This document shows positions 24,479-33,592 of a stretch of DNA of 64,000 nucleotides, piece after piece. The notes under the pieces are model-generated. The model saw nothing but the letters and a program-made list of their open reading frames with translations, was not told where the DNA came from and did not search any database. Within the stretch, counting starts at the first letter, position 1, and each line of letters starts with the position of its first letter. Location: the NCBI RefSeq assembly GCF_940670685.1, contig NZ_OW711693.1, positions 1,178,001-1,242,000 on the forward strand, in the 5' to 3' direction. The position numbers and the translations under genes were made by a program. The stretch is from Anaeropeptidivorans aminofermentans. Its GTDB lineage: Bacteria; Bacillota; Clostridia; Lachnospirales; UBA5962.

Positions 24479-25521
24479 TGAATACTTTAATAAAAAAAGT
24501 AAGGAATACGGCGGAGCTTTCTAATGACCCTGTCATAAAGGAAGCGGGCCGTATTTTAAAAAACGGAGGGTTAGTAGCTTTCCCTACGGAAACTGTATAT
24601 GGTCTCGGGGCGAATGCCCTTAGCTTAGAAGCCTCAGGAAAAATATATGCCGCAAAGGGCCGCCCGTCAGATAATCCGCTGATAGCCCATATTGCGGATA
24701 TTGATATGCTTGAAAGCCTTGTATACGATATAAGTGAAAAGGCAAGGCTTCTTATGGAAGCCTTCTGGCCGGGGCCGATGACCCTTATCTTTAAAAAGAA
24801 AGACATTGTTCCCTATGCTACCACGGGGGGGCTTAACACCGTAGCCATAAGAATGCCTTCAAATAATATCGCAAGGGCCCTTATAAGACAAGCGGGTGTT
24901 CCCATAGCCGCCCCCAGTGCCAACAAAAGCGGCAGGCCGAGCCCTACGATGGCAGAGCATGTGAAAGAGGATTTGTATGGAGTTATCGATATGATTATAG
25001 ATGACGGGCCTACGGATTTCGGCCTTGAATCTACAATCATCGACGTTTCCGAAGAAGAGCCTGTGATATTAAGGCCGGGAGCCATAACAGATTCAATGGT
25101 ACAAAATGTTCTTGGCAAAATATCAAGCTCCTTCGAATTTTTAGAAGAAGAAGGGGAAGGTCCTAAGGCACCGGGAATGAAGTACAAACACTATGCACCA
25201 AAGGCAAAAATGATTTTACTTCGGGGAAATCAGAATAAAATTATTTCAACTATAAATCAATTATCCGCCGGTGAAAAAAATTTTGCCCTTATGATTACGA
25301 AAGAGCTTCAAGAACAATATCAAGGTCCCGGCAGGATATATATTATGGGAAAAGCAAGTGAACCCGAAACCATAGGGGCTAATATATTTAAGCTATTAAG
25401 GCAGATTGATGCCGACGGCTGCGAGCTTGTTTTTACCGAAGGCATTGAAGAAAAGGGCATAGGCATAGCTGTTATGAACAGGCTGAAAAAGGCCTGCGGG
25501 TACAATATCGTTGATGTTTAA
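24478..25521 (+). CDS. sua5: L-threonylcarbamoyladenylate synthase (Sua5 type)
   Basis: A 347-residue enzyme that makes threonylcarbamoyl-AMP from threonine, bicarbonate and ATP for the t6A37 modification of ANN-decoding tRNAs. The YrdC domain has GGLVAFPTETVYGLGANAL, KGRPSDNPLIAHI, PGPMTLIFKKK and VAIRMPSN. A PAPSANKSGRPSPT-like segment reads here as AAPSANKSGRPSPT. A C-terminal Sua5 domain starts near KAPGMKYKHYAPKA. This long form matches the Bacillus YwlC arrangement. The neighbouring phosphatase and upp echo the ywlC-ywlE-upp region of Bacillus. Confidence 0.95.
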   Translation: MNTLIKKVRNTAELSNDPVIKEAGRILKNGGLVAFPTETVYGLGANALSLEASGKIYAAKGRPSDNPLIAHIADIDMLESLVYDISEKARLLMEAFWPGPMTLIFKKKDIVPYATTGGLNTVAIRMPSNNIARALIRQAGVPIAAPSANKSGRPSPTMAEHVKEDLYGVIDMIIDDGPTDFGLESTIIDVSEEEPVILRPGAITDSMVQNVLGKISSSFEFLEEEGEGPKAPGMKYKHYAPKAKMILLRGNQNKIISTINQLSAGEKNFALMITKELQEQYQGPGRIYIMGKASEPETIGANIFKLLRQIDADGCELVFTEGIEEKGIGIAVMNRLKKACGYNIVDV

Positions 25522-25532
25522 GGAGGATTTTT

Positions 25533-25976
25533 ATGAATATATCCTTTATATGCACCGGAAATACTTGCAGAAGCCCTATGGCCTGCGCCTTATTTAAAAG
25601 CCTTGACACAAGGGGCCGAAATGCAATCAGCAGAGGCCTTTCTCATGAAAGCAACATCCCTGTAAGTAAAAATGCAGTCCTTGCCATGGAAGAACTAGGC
25701 ATAGATATATCAGCTCATAAGTCGAAGCAGGTTCGTTATGAAGACATTGAAGAAAGCGATTTAATACTCACCATGGGGAAATTTCACAAAGATGCAATCC
25801 TTAATATGAATCCCAATGCGAAGCTTAAGGTTTTTACTATATATGAATATGCTTTGGGGCTCAATAAGGAAGTAGCTGATCCTTTCATGCAGTCTGTTGA
25901 AGTTTATAAAAAATCCAGAGACGAGCTTAAAATGCTTGTGGAAGCAGTATTAAAAAGGCTGGAAGAAAATGAATAA
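25533..25976 (+). CDS. Low-molecular-weight protein phosphatase (YwlE-like)
   Basis: A 147-residue phosphatase of the LMW-PTP family. The P-loop CTGNTCRS at residues 7-14 carries the nucleophilic Cys and Arg, and ADPFMQSVEVY near 115-125 supplies the general acid Asp. In Bacillus the YwlE homologue removes phosphate from arginine residues. The Thr in the P-loop (CTGNTCRS) is the feature that favours phosphoarginine over phosphotyrosine in YwlE, so an arginine phosphatase is likely. No McsB kinase is in this window. It follows sua5 by 11 bp with AAGGAGG. Confidence 0.88.
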   Translation: MNISFICTGNTCRSPMACALFKSLDTRGRNAISRGLSHESNIPVSKNAVLAMEELGIDISAHKSKQVRYEDIEESDLILTMGKFHKDAILNMNPNAKLKVFTIYEYALGLNKEVADPFMQSVEVYKKSRDELKMLVEAVLKRLEENE

Positions 25977-26102
25977 AATTTATACTTGAATGAAGATGAA
26001 ACAATACATTGTCAATTTGTTTTTACTCTATTTTAAGCTATTTGAAGACAAATACGCACAGTGGAGAAAAAACAAAGAGGCTGCATATCTTTTGCTGTAA
26101 AA

Positions 26103-26208
26103 TATAGTAAATTTGCTTTTCTTCCGTAGTAAGGAGCGGGCTTTAAGAGAGCATAAAATCAAGGAAAAACAAATTTACAACGCTACTATTTTCTTTTATT
26201 TGAGTATA
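26103..26208. repeat. Palindromic repeat family B, copy 1
   Basis: TATAGTAAATTTGCTTTTC at the left and AAGGAAAAACAAATTTACAA inside form an inverted pair. A CGCTACTATTTTCTTTTATTTGAGTATA tail is shared with the copies at 33351, 36035 and 50419. It lies in the 496-bp gap before upp. Confidence 0.65.
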
Positions 26209-26472
26209 AATATAAAATTTGTCCGGTTGTAAATTTATTTTTAAGAATTCTTTCAGAATTGCGGCTGTATTTTTAAGCACATACTATGGTTACGTTAACC
26301 ATAAGAAGGTTCTCCCTTCGCATAAAATAAATTTACTAACGGTCAAAGAAGGTTGTTTTATAGTTATATAAAACAGAATTTGATTTTTTAACCACAGAAG
26401 TCTATAGTAAAATAGGTTTTTGTTACTACCTTAAAGCTATTTTGCTATAAAATTAAATTATGGAGGCAAGTA
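26209..26472. other. Repeat debris before upp
   Basis: Fragments such as AAATAAATTTACTAAC (near 26327) and CTATAGTAAAATAGGTTTTTGTTACT (near 26402) look like broken ends of family A. A GGTTACGTTAACC palindrome sits near 26287. No gene is seen. Confidence 0.4.
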
Positions 26473-27102
26473 ATGGGAGAATTATATGTTATAGACCACC
26501 CGCTTGTGGTAGACAAGGTTTCAATGCTTAGAAACGAGGAAACAGGCAATAAGGAGTTTAGAGAACTTGTAGAAGAAATTGCCCTTCTTATATGCTACGA
26601 AGCCACAAGAAATATTGCTCTTAAGGAAGTAATCATTAAAACCCCTATCGGCTTTACCCAGTGCAAGGTGATTGCCGATAAGAAATTTGCGCTTATTCCT
26701 ATTTTAAGAGCGGGTATAGGCATGACAGACGGTATGCTTAAGCTTATGCCTACAGCAAAGGTAGGCCATGTAGGCTTATACCGTGACCCTGAAACTCTGA
26801 ACCCTGTTGAATATTACTGCAAGCTCCCAAGCGACGTAGAAGAAAGAGATGTTTATATTATAGATCCGATGCTCGCTACCGGCGGTACTGCCTCTGCGGC
26901 CATACAGTTTTTAAAGGAAAAGGGCGTAAAAGCCATGAAGTTCCTTTGTATTATAGCTTGCCCTGAGGGCGTGGAAAGACTTAAAAAAGAACATCCCGAC
27001 GTAGATATTTATACTGCTGCTTACGACGAGAAATTAAACGACCACGGCTATATTGTACCGGGCTTAGGTGACGCAGGCGACAGGCTTTTCGGAACGAAGT
27101 AA
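26473..27102 (+). CDS. upp: Uracil phosphoribosyltransferase
   Basis: A 209-residue salvage enzyme that makes UMP from uracil and PRPP. The family-typical [25 protein letters not shown] start, [16 protein letters not shown], and the PRPP loop [17 protein letters not shown] are present. The uracil-binding [17 protein letters not shown] forms the C terminus. GGAGGCAA lies before the ATG. The next gene begins 51 bp later and may be co-transcribed. Confidence 0.97.
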   Translation: MGELYVIDHPLVVDKVSMLRNEETGNKEFRELVEEIALLICYEATRNIALKEVIIKTPIGFTQCKVIADKKFALIPILRAGIGMTDGMLKLMPTAKVGHVGLYRDPETLNPVEYYCKLPSDVEERDVYIIDPMLATGGTASAAIQFLKEKGVKAMKFLCIIACPEGVERLKKEHPDVDIYTAAYDEKLNDHGYIVPGLGDAGDRLFGTK

Positions 27103-27153
27103 TAAGAATACGAATCTTGCCTGTACCGGCTTTGATTAAAGGAGCACATTGTT

Positions 27154-28212
27154 TTGATTGAAAATCAGATTTTTGTCGCAAACCACAACTGGATTTTATA
27201 TATAGCGGCGTTTGCCTGTGCATTCGGAATTTCTATTTTAGCTACACCTTTTTCGAAAAAGGTTTCTTTAAAGCTTGGGGCAATAGATTATCCGAAAAAA
27301 AGAGGCCTTCATACGGAGCCTATTCCAAGAATGGGGGGCATAGCTATTGTATTGGGCTTTATGCTTACCATGCTTATTCTTATGCCCTTTTTGGCAGAAA
27401 TCAGGACAAGGCAGTTTACCGGATTTTTAATAGGCGGAATCATCATTGTTGCCTTAGGCATGCTTGATGATATTTATAATTTGAATGCAAAGCTTAAGCT
27501 TGCCATACAGTTTATCGCGGCCCTTGTTGTGGTACTTACGGGAACTACGATAAACACGCTTATGTGGCCCTTTGCTACATATTTAGAAAGCCTTAGTGCG
27601 CCCATAACCATAATCTGGATTATAGGCGTTACCAATGCCGTTAATTTTATTGACGGCGTTGACGGCCTTGCAGCCGGTGTCACAAGCATCTGTGCAACCT
27701 GCCTTATGGTTTTATGCCTTCTTACAGGAACGGAGCTTGCGGTTGTTCTTACGGCTACCCTTGCGGGAAGCTGCCTTGGATTTTTACCCAGAAATTTTAA
27801 CCCTGCCGAAGTTTTTATGGGGGACACGGGAGCGACCTTTTTAGGCTACGTCCTTTCGGTATCCTCGATTCTTGGGGTATTTAAATCCTACGCTGTTCTT
27901 TCTGTGCTTCTTGCGGTTTTATGCATAGCCCTTCCGATTCTTGATACTTTATTTGCCATGTTAAGAAGAGCCATAAATCATAAGCCTATCATGAGCGCCG
28001 ACAGAGGCCATTTGCACCACAGGCTTATAGATAAGGGATATTCTCAGAAGCAGGCCGTCGGAATACTTTACGGTATTTCTGCCGTTTCAGGGCTTTTCGC
28101 CATATTAATAGCCCTTAGAAATATATACGCCATTGCAGTTGCGGCCGTATTTTTCATTGTACTTACCCTAATGCTTTTTGTTTATAAAAAGCGGACGGGA
28201 CACAATAATTAG
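27154..28212 (+). CDS. Undecaprenyl-phosphate sugar-1-phosphate transferase (TagO/WecA/MraY family)
   Basis: A 352-residue integral membrane enzyme with about 10-11 helices. It transfers a sugar-1-phosphate, usually GlcNAc-1-P, to undecaprenyl phosphate and starts wall-polymer synthesis. Motifs are [28 protein letters not shown] (catalytic Asp pair), [26 protein letters not shown], and the HIHH-like [10 protein letters not shown] loop that separates TagO/WecA from MraY. The start is TTG 27154 behind AAGGAG. It may supply the lipid-linked polymer that the LCP ligase attaches to the wall. Confidence 0.93.
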   Translation: MIENQIFVANHNWILYIAAFACAFGISILATPFSKKVSLKLGAIDYPKKRGLHTEPIPRMGGIAIVLGFMLTMLILMPFLAEIRTRQFTGFLIGGIIIVALGMLDDIYNLNAKLKLAIQFIAALVVVLTGTTINTLMWPFATYLESLSAPITIIWIIGVTNAVNFIDGVDGLAAGVTSICATCLMVLCLLTGTELAVVLTATLAGSCLGFLPRNFNPAEVFMGDTGATFLGYVLSVSSILGVFKSYAVLSVLLAVLCIALPILDTLFAMLRRAINHKPIMSADRGHLHHRLIDKGYSQKQAVGILYGISAVSGLFAILIALRNIYAIAVAAVFFIVLTLMLFVYKKRTGHNN

Positions 28213-28230
28213 TTTTTATGTAAATTATTA

Positions 28231-28270
28231 AAAAACGCTGATGACTTTTTAGTTATGGCGTTTTTTTTTG
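28231..28270 (+). terminator. Terminator after the TagO-like gene
   Basis: AAAAACGCTGATGAC can pair with GTTATGGCGTTTTT, with bulges, and a run of nine T follows. Confidence 0.65.
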
Positions 28271-28365
28271 CGTAAAAAAACAGGATAAATTTCCATATAT
28301 TTACAAAAATTCTTGTTCTAAATTATTATAATTGTGAATATGGCAGGAAGTGGAAAATTACAGCT

Positions 28366-28496
28366 TATAGTAAATTTATATAAAGCAGGAACGAAAGCTG
28401 ATTCACTATAAATTTAAAGATTTCCACAGAAAACGGTATGTTTTAAGTCCACATGGATATACGGTTTTATTACTGTTTAACTTTAAATTTACTGTA
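28366..28496. repeat. Family A copy upstream of spoIIE
   Basis: TATAGTAAATTT at the left, GGTTTTATTACTGTTTAACTTTAAATTTACTGTA at the right. It ends 37 bp before the spoIIE start and so occupies the place where the spoIIE promoter is expected. Confidence 0.6.
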
Positions 28497-28532
28497 ACTA
28501 TGCTTTCAAAAGATAAGCGGAGGTGTTTTATT

Positions 28533-30893
28533 TTGGACAGAATATTCCTAACAGAAAGGCAGGAAACAAAGAAGGAGAAAAATATTTTATTTGCTTTGAA
28601 GAAAGAGGCCCCTACATTTTTAATGTCTGCTATGGGCCTTTTTATAGGGCGCCTTGCATTATTCGGCTTTATGAACCCTGTGGCCATAGCCTTTATTTCT
28701 CTTTTTATGGGAAGAGGATATAAGCTCATTGCCGTAGCTTTTTTTACGGCCATAGGCATGCTTACAAGGTTTAACGGAATTTATATATTAAAATATCTTT
28801 CTTCTATTATGCTCATATGCGCAGCGGAGTTTTTTCTGGGATTTTTCAATATAAAGCTTGGAGAAAAAATAAGAGCTGTTCCGGGAGCCATAGGCATAGC
28901 ACTTATGGGGCTTCTATTTTCTTATATAGGAAAATACAATGCATATTATATATTCATGTCCTTTCTTGAAGGAATTCTTGCGCTTGCCCTTTATTTCATT
29001 ATCCTCGAAGGAAGCTCTATTCTGGAAGGAAAAAATAAAAAACTGATTCTTGGAAATGAATCCATCATAAGCCTTGCAATACTCCTTGGTGCCGTACTTG
29101 CAGGGGTTTCGGACATATACATATTGAATATCAGCCTGAAATATCTTTTTTCCTCTCTTTTAATCCTTTTGACCGCTTATAAAGGAGGCGGGGCGTTAGG
29201 CTCTGCCTCAGGGGTTTTAATAGGGTTTATTTTGACCCTTACAGGATATGCCAATTATTCTTTGGTAGGCATATTAAGCATAGGGGGAATGATCGCAGGC
29301 CTTATGAAAGATGCAGGAAAGCTGGGCTCTGTTATAGGCTTTTTATGCGGCGGAATAATAACAGGGTTTTACCTTGATATCTCTATTTTTGATAAATCCT
29401 TATTGCTAAGCGTATTTTTGGCATCTATTATTTTTTATGTAATGCCTAAAAATATACGCTTAAGTACAAATGCGATTATTAACGAAGGCGCCTCCAGTAT
29501 CCTATATGCCGATAAATCCCGTGAACTATCCGTAGAACGGCTTAAAGGCTTTTCTCAGTCCTTTAAAAGGCTTGGGGATACCTTTAATCTTCTTTATGAA
29601 AAAAATTACACCCTAAGCCAGAAGGATATTTCCAGCCTTATTGATGACGTTGCGGCAAAGTGCTGTGAAAACTGCAAATTTAAAGAAGACTGCTGGGAGA
29701 TTAATTTTTATTCCACCTATCAGATGGCCTTTGCCCTTCTGGAAATACGGGAAAAAGAAGGGTATCTTTCTTTAAGCAATATTCCTCCGGACCTTCAGAA
29801 ATTCTGTGTAAAAATGGATAGCTTTTCTTCTGCTATAGGCAGTTATTTTGAATTATATAAAAACAATATTTCATGGCAGAATAAAATAGCGGAAAGCAGG
29901 CAGCTTGTAAGCAGCCAGCTTACAGGGCTTTCCAATATCATAGATAAGCTTAGCGACGAAATGGAGTATGAATTTAAATTTGTTACAGAAGCGGAAGAAG
30001 CCATTTTAAACGAGCTTATGAAAAATAATATTGACGCCGGCAGCGTTCTTGTCATGGAGAACAGAGCCAGTAAATATGAAATATCTATTGATTTAAAGCC
30101 CTGTAACGGTAAAAGAAGCTGCACAAGGCAAATCATTCCCATAATCAACAGGGTCACGGGAAGAAAAATGAAAAAAGAGGTAGCCCAGTGCTATGCAAAA
30201 AACGGAAGCTGTATGCTTCGCCTTATAGAAGAACAAAAATATCAGTTTATAAATGCGGTTGCATCATCGGCGAAAGAAGGCAGCTTATCTTCGGGAGATA
30301 GCCACACCACATTAGAGCTTAAAAACGGAAGACAGCTTCTGGCCCTTTCAGACGGCATGGGCTCCGGCAAAAGAGCAAAGGCGGAAAGCGAAGCCTCCAT
30401 AAGCCTTACGGAAGAGCTTCTGGAATCCGGCTTTGATATAGAGACGGCAATCGATATGATTAATTCCGTATTGATATTAAAATCCGATGAGGACAGCTTT
30501 TCTACGCTTGATATTTGTCTTGCTGACGGTTTTGATGGCAGTGCCCAGTTTGTGAAAATAGGGGCAGCACCTACGTTTATCATCAGAGGAAAAACTGTTA
30601 TGACAGTGGAAGCCTCTGCCCTTCCCATAGGTATTTTAAAGGACATTGACGTTAAAATAAGCAAAAGAAAGCTAAAAGACGGCGATATCATTGTAATGGT
30701 TACAGACGGGATAACAGAAATAAAAAAAGGCAGTTTAAATAAGGATTGGATTTTAAACTTTTTAAGCGATTTAAAAAGCAGTAATCCCGACTTCATCGCC
30801 CAGTCTTTAATTAAAGAGGCAATATTTCTTTCCGATAATAAAATAAAAGACGATATGACAGTTATTGTATCCAAGGTTTGGGTAAGGCCATAA
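28533..30893 (+). CDS. spoIIE: Stage II sporulation protein E
   Basis: A 786-residue membrane phosphatase that dephosphorylates SpoIIAA and so activates sigma-F in the forespore. The N-terminal third has about ten hydrophobic helices (about 25-310). A linker with a CENCKFKEDCW cysteine cluster follows, then CNGKRSCTRQIIPIINRVTG. The PP2C domain has LALSDGMGSGKRAKAES, a second metal site and VMVTDGITE near the end. TTG 28533 is chosen because GGAGG lies 9 bp upstream; an ATG at 28500 lies at the end of the repeat. It is single, and flanked on both sides by family A repeats. Confidence 0.95.
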   Translation: MDRIFLTERQETKKEKNILFALKKEAPTFLMSAMGLFIGRLALFGFMNPVAIAFISLFMGRGYKLIAVAFFTAIGMLTRFNGIYILKYLSSIMLICAAEFFLGFFNIKLGEKIRAVPGAIGIALMGLLFSYIGKYNAYYIFMSFLEGILALALYFIILEGSSILEGKNKKLILGNESIISLAILLGAVLAGVSDIYILNISLKYLFSSLLILLTAYKGGGALGSASGVLIGFILTLTGYANYSLVGILSIGGMIAGLMKDAGKLGSVIGFLCGGIITGFYLDISIFDKSLLLSVFLASIIFYVMPKNIRLSTNAIINEGASSILYADKSRELSVERLKGFSQSFKRLGDTFNLLYEKNYTLSQKDISSLIDDVAAKCCENCKFKEDCWEINFYSTYQMAFALLEIREKEGYLSLSNIPPDLQKFCVKMDSFSSAIGSYFELYKNNISWQNKIAESRQLVSSQLTGLSNIIDKLSDEMEYEFKFVTEAEEAILNELMKNNIDAGSVLVMENRASKYEISIDLKPCNGKRSCTRQIIPIINRVTGRKMKKEVAQCYAKNGSCMLRLIEEQKYQFINAVASSAKEGSLSSGDSHTTLELKNGRQLLALSDGMGSGKRAKAESEASISLTEELLESGFDIETAIDMINSVLILKSDEDSFSTLDICLADGFDGSAQFVKIGAAPTFIIRGKTVMTVEASALPIGILKDIDVKISKRKLKDGDIIVMVTDGITEIKKGSLNKDWILNFLSDLKSSNPDFIAQSLIKEAIFLSDNKIKDDMTVIVSKVWVRP

Positions 30894-31067
30894 AATTATA
30901 AATAAAATCTAAATTTATTTATAAATTTAAACCATTATTTAGTAAGCTTACGGAGTATCTTTAAAAAAATCTATCCTGTTCTCTATGGTCGTGCCTTTTA
31001 AATTTGAATAAAAATTCAAAAAAACATTGATAATTATAAAGGTTTAAACTATCATATAAATAATAAA

Positions 31068-31205
31068 TATAGTAAATTTCTCATAAAGAAATAACAAGAA
31101 CCGATTTGCTGTAGACTCCAAAATGTGGATTTCTTTTGAAATCCATACATTTTTGGCCCTTATGAATATACGGTTTTGTTACTGTTTCACTTTAAATTTA
31201 TTATA
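31068..31205. repeat. Family A copy downstream of spoIIE
   Basis: TATAGTAAATTTCTCATAAAGAAATAACAAGAACC at the left and GGTTTTGTTACTGTTTCACTTTAAATTTATTATA at the right. The centre holds AAAATGTGGATTTC and GAAATCCATACATTTT, a nested hairpin. The rest of the 334-bp gap shows nothing else. Confidence 0.68.
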
Positions 31206-31227
31206 ATTGCTTATTTAAAATAAGGAG

Positions 31228-32154
31228 ATGATGGGTATTAAACCTTTTAAAGAAAATTTGAGGATTGCAGTAGCCCAGGCGGCGCCTGTTATCATGGATA
31301 AAGAAAAAACCATAGATAAAATAATAAGCCTTACGGAAGAAGCGGCATCAAAAGGTGCAGAAATGATTATTTTTCCTGAAACATTCATTCCGGCTTATCC
31401 AAGAGGATTTTCTTACGGCTTTATTGTTGGCAGCAGAACCATGGAAGGCCGTGAGGACTGGAAAAGATATTACGATAATTCCATCATCGTACCGGGAGAA
31501 GATACAAAAAGGCTTTCAAAGGCAGCGAAGGATAATCATATTTACTTAACCCTAGGGGTAACGGAGAAGGATGAAATCGATGCAACTTTATACTGCACCT
31601 TCGTATTTTTCGGCCCGGACGGTGAATATTTAGGAAAACATAGAAAGCTTAAACCTACAGGCTCCGAAAGGCTCATATGGGGAGAAGGAGACGGCTCCAC
31701 CCTTACAGCCATTGACACACCTTACGGCGTCGTAGGCTCTCTTATTTGCTGGGAAAATTATATGCCTTTGGCAAGAATGGCCATGTACTCCAAGGGCGTA
31801 AGCATTTATCTTGCCCCTACGGCCGACGCAAGGCCTGTATGGCAGTCCACCATAAAACATATAGCCCTCGAAGGCAGATGCTTTGTTATAAGCTGTAATC
31901 AATATGTTGAAAAGAGCATGTATCCTACAGACCTTAACTATTATAAAGAGCTTGAAAACCAGCCTGAAATCATGTGCAGAGGCGGAAGCGCCATAGTGAA
32001 TCCCTTCGGTGAGTACGTAACGGAGCCTGTATGGGATAAAGAGGAGCTTATCATAGCAGACCTTGACTTAAATCAGGTGGTTTTAAGCAGGCTTGATTTT
32101 GACCCTTGCGGCCATTATAACAGGCCTGATGTTTTTGAATTTAAAATAAAATAA
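31228..32154 (+). CDS. Nitrilase family carbon-nitrogen hydrolase
   Basis: A 308-residue protein of the nitrilase superfamily, closest to true nitrilases. The triad is visible: Glu in IIFPETFIPAYPRG, Lys in LGKHRKLKPTGSERLIWG, and Cys in SLICWENYMPLARMAMYSKG. The SERLIWGEGDGSTL and ADARPVWQSTIKHIALEGRCFVISCNQ blocks are typical of nitrilases and cyanide-hydrating enzymes. These convert a nitrile to acid and ammonia. AAGGAG immediately precedes the first ATG, so the second ATG at 31231 is as likely a start. It is a single gene with no aldoxime or nitrile pathway partner nearby. Unusual cargo for a strict anaerobe, perhaps horizontally acquired. Confidence 0.88.
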   Translation: MMGIKPFKENLRIAVAQAAPVIMDKEKTIDKIISLTEEAASKGAEMIIFPETFIPAYPRGFSYGFIVGSRTMEGREDWKRYYDNSIIVPGEDTKRLSKAAKDNHIYLTLGVTEKDEIDATLYCTFVFFGPDGEYLGKHRKLKPTGSERLIWGEGDGSTLTAIDTPYGVVGSLICWENYMPLARMAMYSKGVSIYLAPTADARPVWQSTIKHIALEGRCFVISCNQYVEKSMYPTDLNYYKELENQPEIMCRGGSAIVNPFGEYVTEPVWDKEELIIADLDLNQVVLSRLDFDPCGHYNRPDVFEFKIK

Positions 32155-32171
32155 ATTAAAATACCATTTTT

Positions 32172-32208
32172 AGGCAAGGGCTTTTGCTTTACGGCAAAGT
32201 CCTTGTCT
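32172..32208 (+). terminator. Hairpin after the nitrilase gene
   Basis: AGGCAAGGGCTTTTGC and GGCAAAGTCCTTGTCT pair with one internal mismatch around TTTAC. No T-run follows, so it is an imperfect terminator. Confidence 0.5.
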
Positions 32209-32412
32209 AATGTAAATTCCATGTAATTTTACCAAATATAGAATTAACGAAATATTAATAGATTTATTTTTTGATTTATGATATTATTTATCTATTGAAA
32301 ACATAAAAAATAAAGATTATAAAAACAGGCTTGCTGCTTCTATAACGAATTCATTTGGCAGTAAGTTCCCTTATTTATAATCTTAGCATAATAATAAGGA
32401 TGTGCTGCATAG

Positions 32413-32961
32413 TTGAGAAAAGCCATTTGGTCAAAGGTATGGTTGGATAGTAACAGCGAAGAACTTGCAATTGAATTTAGAGATTGTGTCGAAGATCTTC
32501 TTCAAGATGAAATGGTTCAAAAGCTTGATGATTTTATACAGCATTTTAGTACAACAAGGCTTCAGCATAGTATAAACGTAGCTTACCACAGTTATTTAAT
32601 ATGCAAGTTTTTAGGGCTTGATTACAGGTCCGCCGCAAGAGCAGGAATTCTGCACGATTTGTTTTTATATGACTGGAGAGTGGAAAGACAGCCGGAAGGA
32701 AGGCATGCTTTCGCCCACCCAAAGGTTGCCTTGAGAAACGCCAGAAAGATTGCCAAATTAAACCCTATCGAGGAAGACGGCATCGTTAAGCATATGTGGC
32801 CTGTAACCTTTGCGCTTCCTAAATATTTGGAATCTTATATTATTACGTTTGTAGATAAGTATTGCGCTTACGGAGAAACAATGGAAGGCCTTATATATGG
32901 GATAGCGGAAAAATCCATGATTTTAAACTGTCTTATTTCAGGAGGAGTGTATGCCAAATAA
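32413..32961 (+). CDS. HD-domain phosphohydrolase-like protein
   Basis: A 182-residue protein with an HD metal-binding signature. RLQHSINVAYHSYLICKFLGLDY carries the first His, ARAGILHDLFLYDW carries the His-Asp pair, and HAFAHPKVALRNARKIAKLNP with IVKHMWPVTF follows. The last metal Asp is in IITFVDKYCAYGE. HD proteins hydrolyse nucleotides or phosphoesters. The substrate is not predictable. The start is TTG 32413, but an AAGGATG site is 12 bp upstream, so the exact start is uncertain. It stands alone, followed 100 bp later by the DUF951 gene. Confidence 0.85.
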   Translation: MRKAIWSKVWLDSNSEELAIEFRDCVEDLLQDEMVQKLDDFIQHFSTTRLQHSINVAYHSYLICKFLGLDYRSAARAGILHDLFLYDWRVERQPEGRHAFAHPKVALRNARKIAKLNPIEEDGIVKHMWPVTFALPKYLESYIITFVDKYCAYGETMEGLIYGIAEKSMILNCLISGGVYAK

Positions 32962-33060
32962 GCATACCTCTTCTTTTTATACCTCCTCGTTTTATTCGTA
33001 TAATTTATGAACTTGGCTTGCGATGAAATGGCGTTTTAAGTGATTTAAGGAAGGTGCTTT

Positions 33061-33273
33061 ATGAAATTTTCAGTTGGCGATATTGTTACTATGAAAAAGC
33101 CCCACCCCTGCGGAACCAACGAATGGGAGGTTTTGCGGGTAGGAGTGGATTTTCGCCTTAAATGCAGAAACTGCGGGCATTTAATAATGATACCCCGGAC
33201 AAAATTTGAAAAAAGCGTAAAAAAAGTCTTGTTTTCTGCTGAACAAGAAGAAAATACAGAAACAGGCATATAA
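33061..33273 (+). CDS. DUF951 family protein
   Basis: A 70-residue protein matching the short DUF951 family. MKFSVGDIVTMKKPHPCGTNEWEVLRVG forms a small beta-barrel start, and LKCRNCGHLIMIPRTKFEKSVKK holds a CxxC and a basic tail. Function is unknown; a nucleic-acid-binding role has been suggested by its size and basic tail only. GGAAGG lies 7 bp before the ATG. In many Clostridia this gene sits near mscS and ychF, which are not here. Confidence 0.88.
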   Translation: MKFSVGDIVTMKKPHPCGTNEWEVLRVGVDFRLKCRNCGHLIMIPRTKFEKSVKKVLFSAEQEENTETGI

Positions 33274-33307
33274 ATTTATTTATTCACAATGATAATAAAA
33301 CAAGACA

Positions 33308-33333
33308 TAAAAAGGGCTTTATGCTCTTTTTTA
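33308..33333 (+). terminator. Terminator after DUF951 gene
   Basis: AAAAAGGGC pairs with GCTCTTTTTT around TTTAT, with one G-T pair, in a T-rich context. Confidence 0.55.
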
Positions 33334-33350
33334 TATTCTGTAAAGAGAAG

Positions 33351-33450
33351 TATAGTTAATTTACTTTTCTTCCGCAGTAAGGGATGGGCTTTAAGAAGGC
33401 ATAAAATCTAGGAAAAGTAAGTTTACAACGCTACTGTTTTATTTGAATTC
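33351..33450. repeat. Palindromic repeat family B, copy 2
   Basis: TATAGTTAATTTACTTTTC with CTAGGAAAAGTAAGTTTACAACGCTACTGTTTTA. The 3' tail is truncated compared with the other copies. Confidence 0.62.
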
Positions 33451-33543
33451 ACCTATGGTCTGATTTTTTATAAAAAATTAGCCGCTCTTTACATCTATTT
33501 CAATTTTTAATTTATCAGCTATAAAGCCATCTGCCCTACTCAA

Positions 33544-33592
33544 ATTAAAAAGCCGCTGTGCCAAATAAAGGCTGCAGCGGCTTTTTTTAATT
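33544..33592. terminator. Bidirectional terminator behind tspO
   Basis: AATTAAAAAGCCGCTG pairs with CAGCGGCTTTTTTTAATT around a 16-nt loop. It serves the minus-strand tspO gene and blocks plus-strand read-through; the tspO stop lies within the right arm. Confidence 0.82.

Noticed and set aside
28500-28532. ATG 28500 as start of spoIIE
   Set aside because: It sits at the end of a family A repeat without a ribosome site, whereas TTG 28533 has GGAGG 9 bp upstream.
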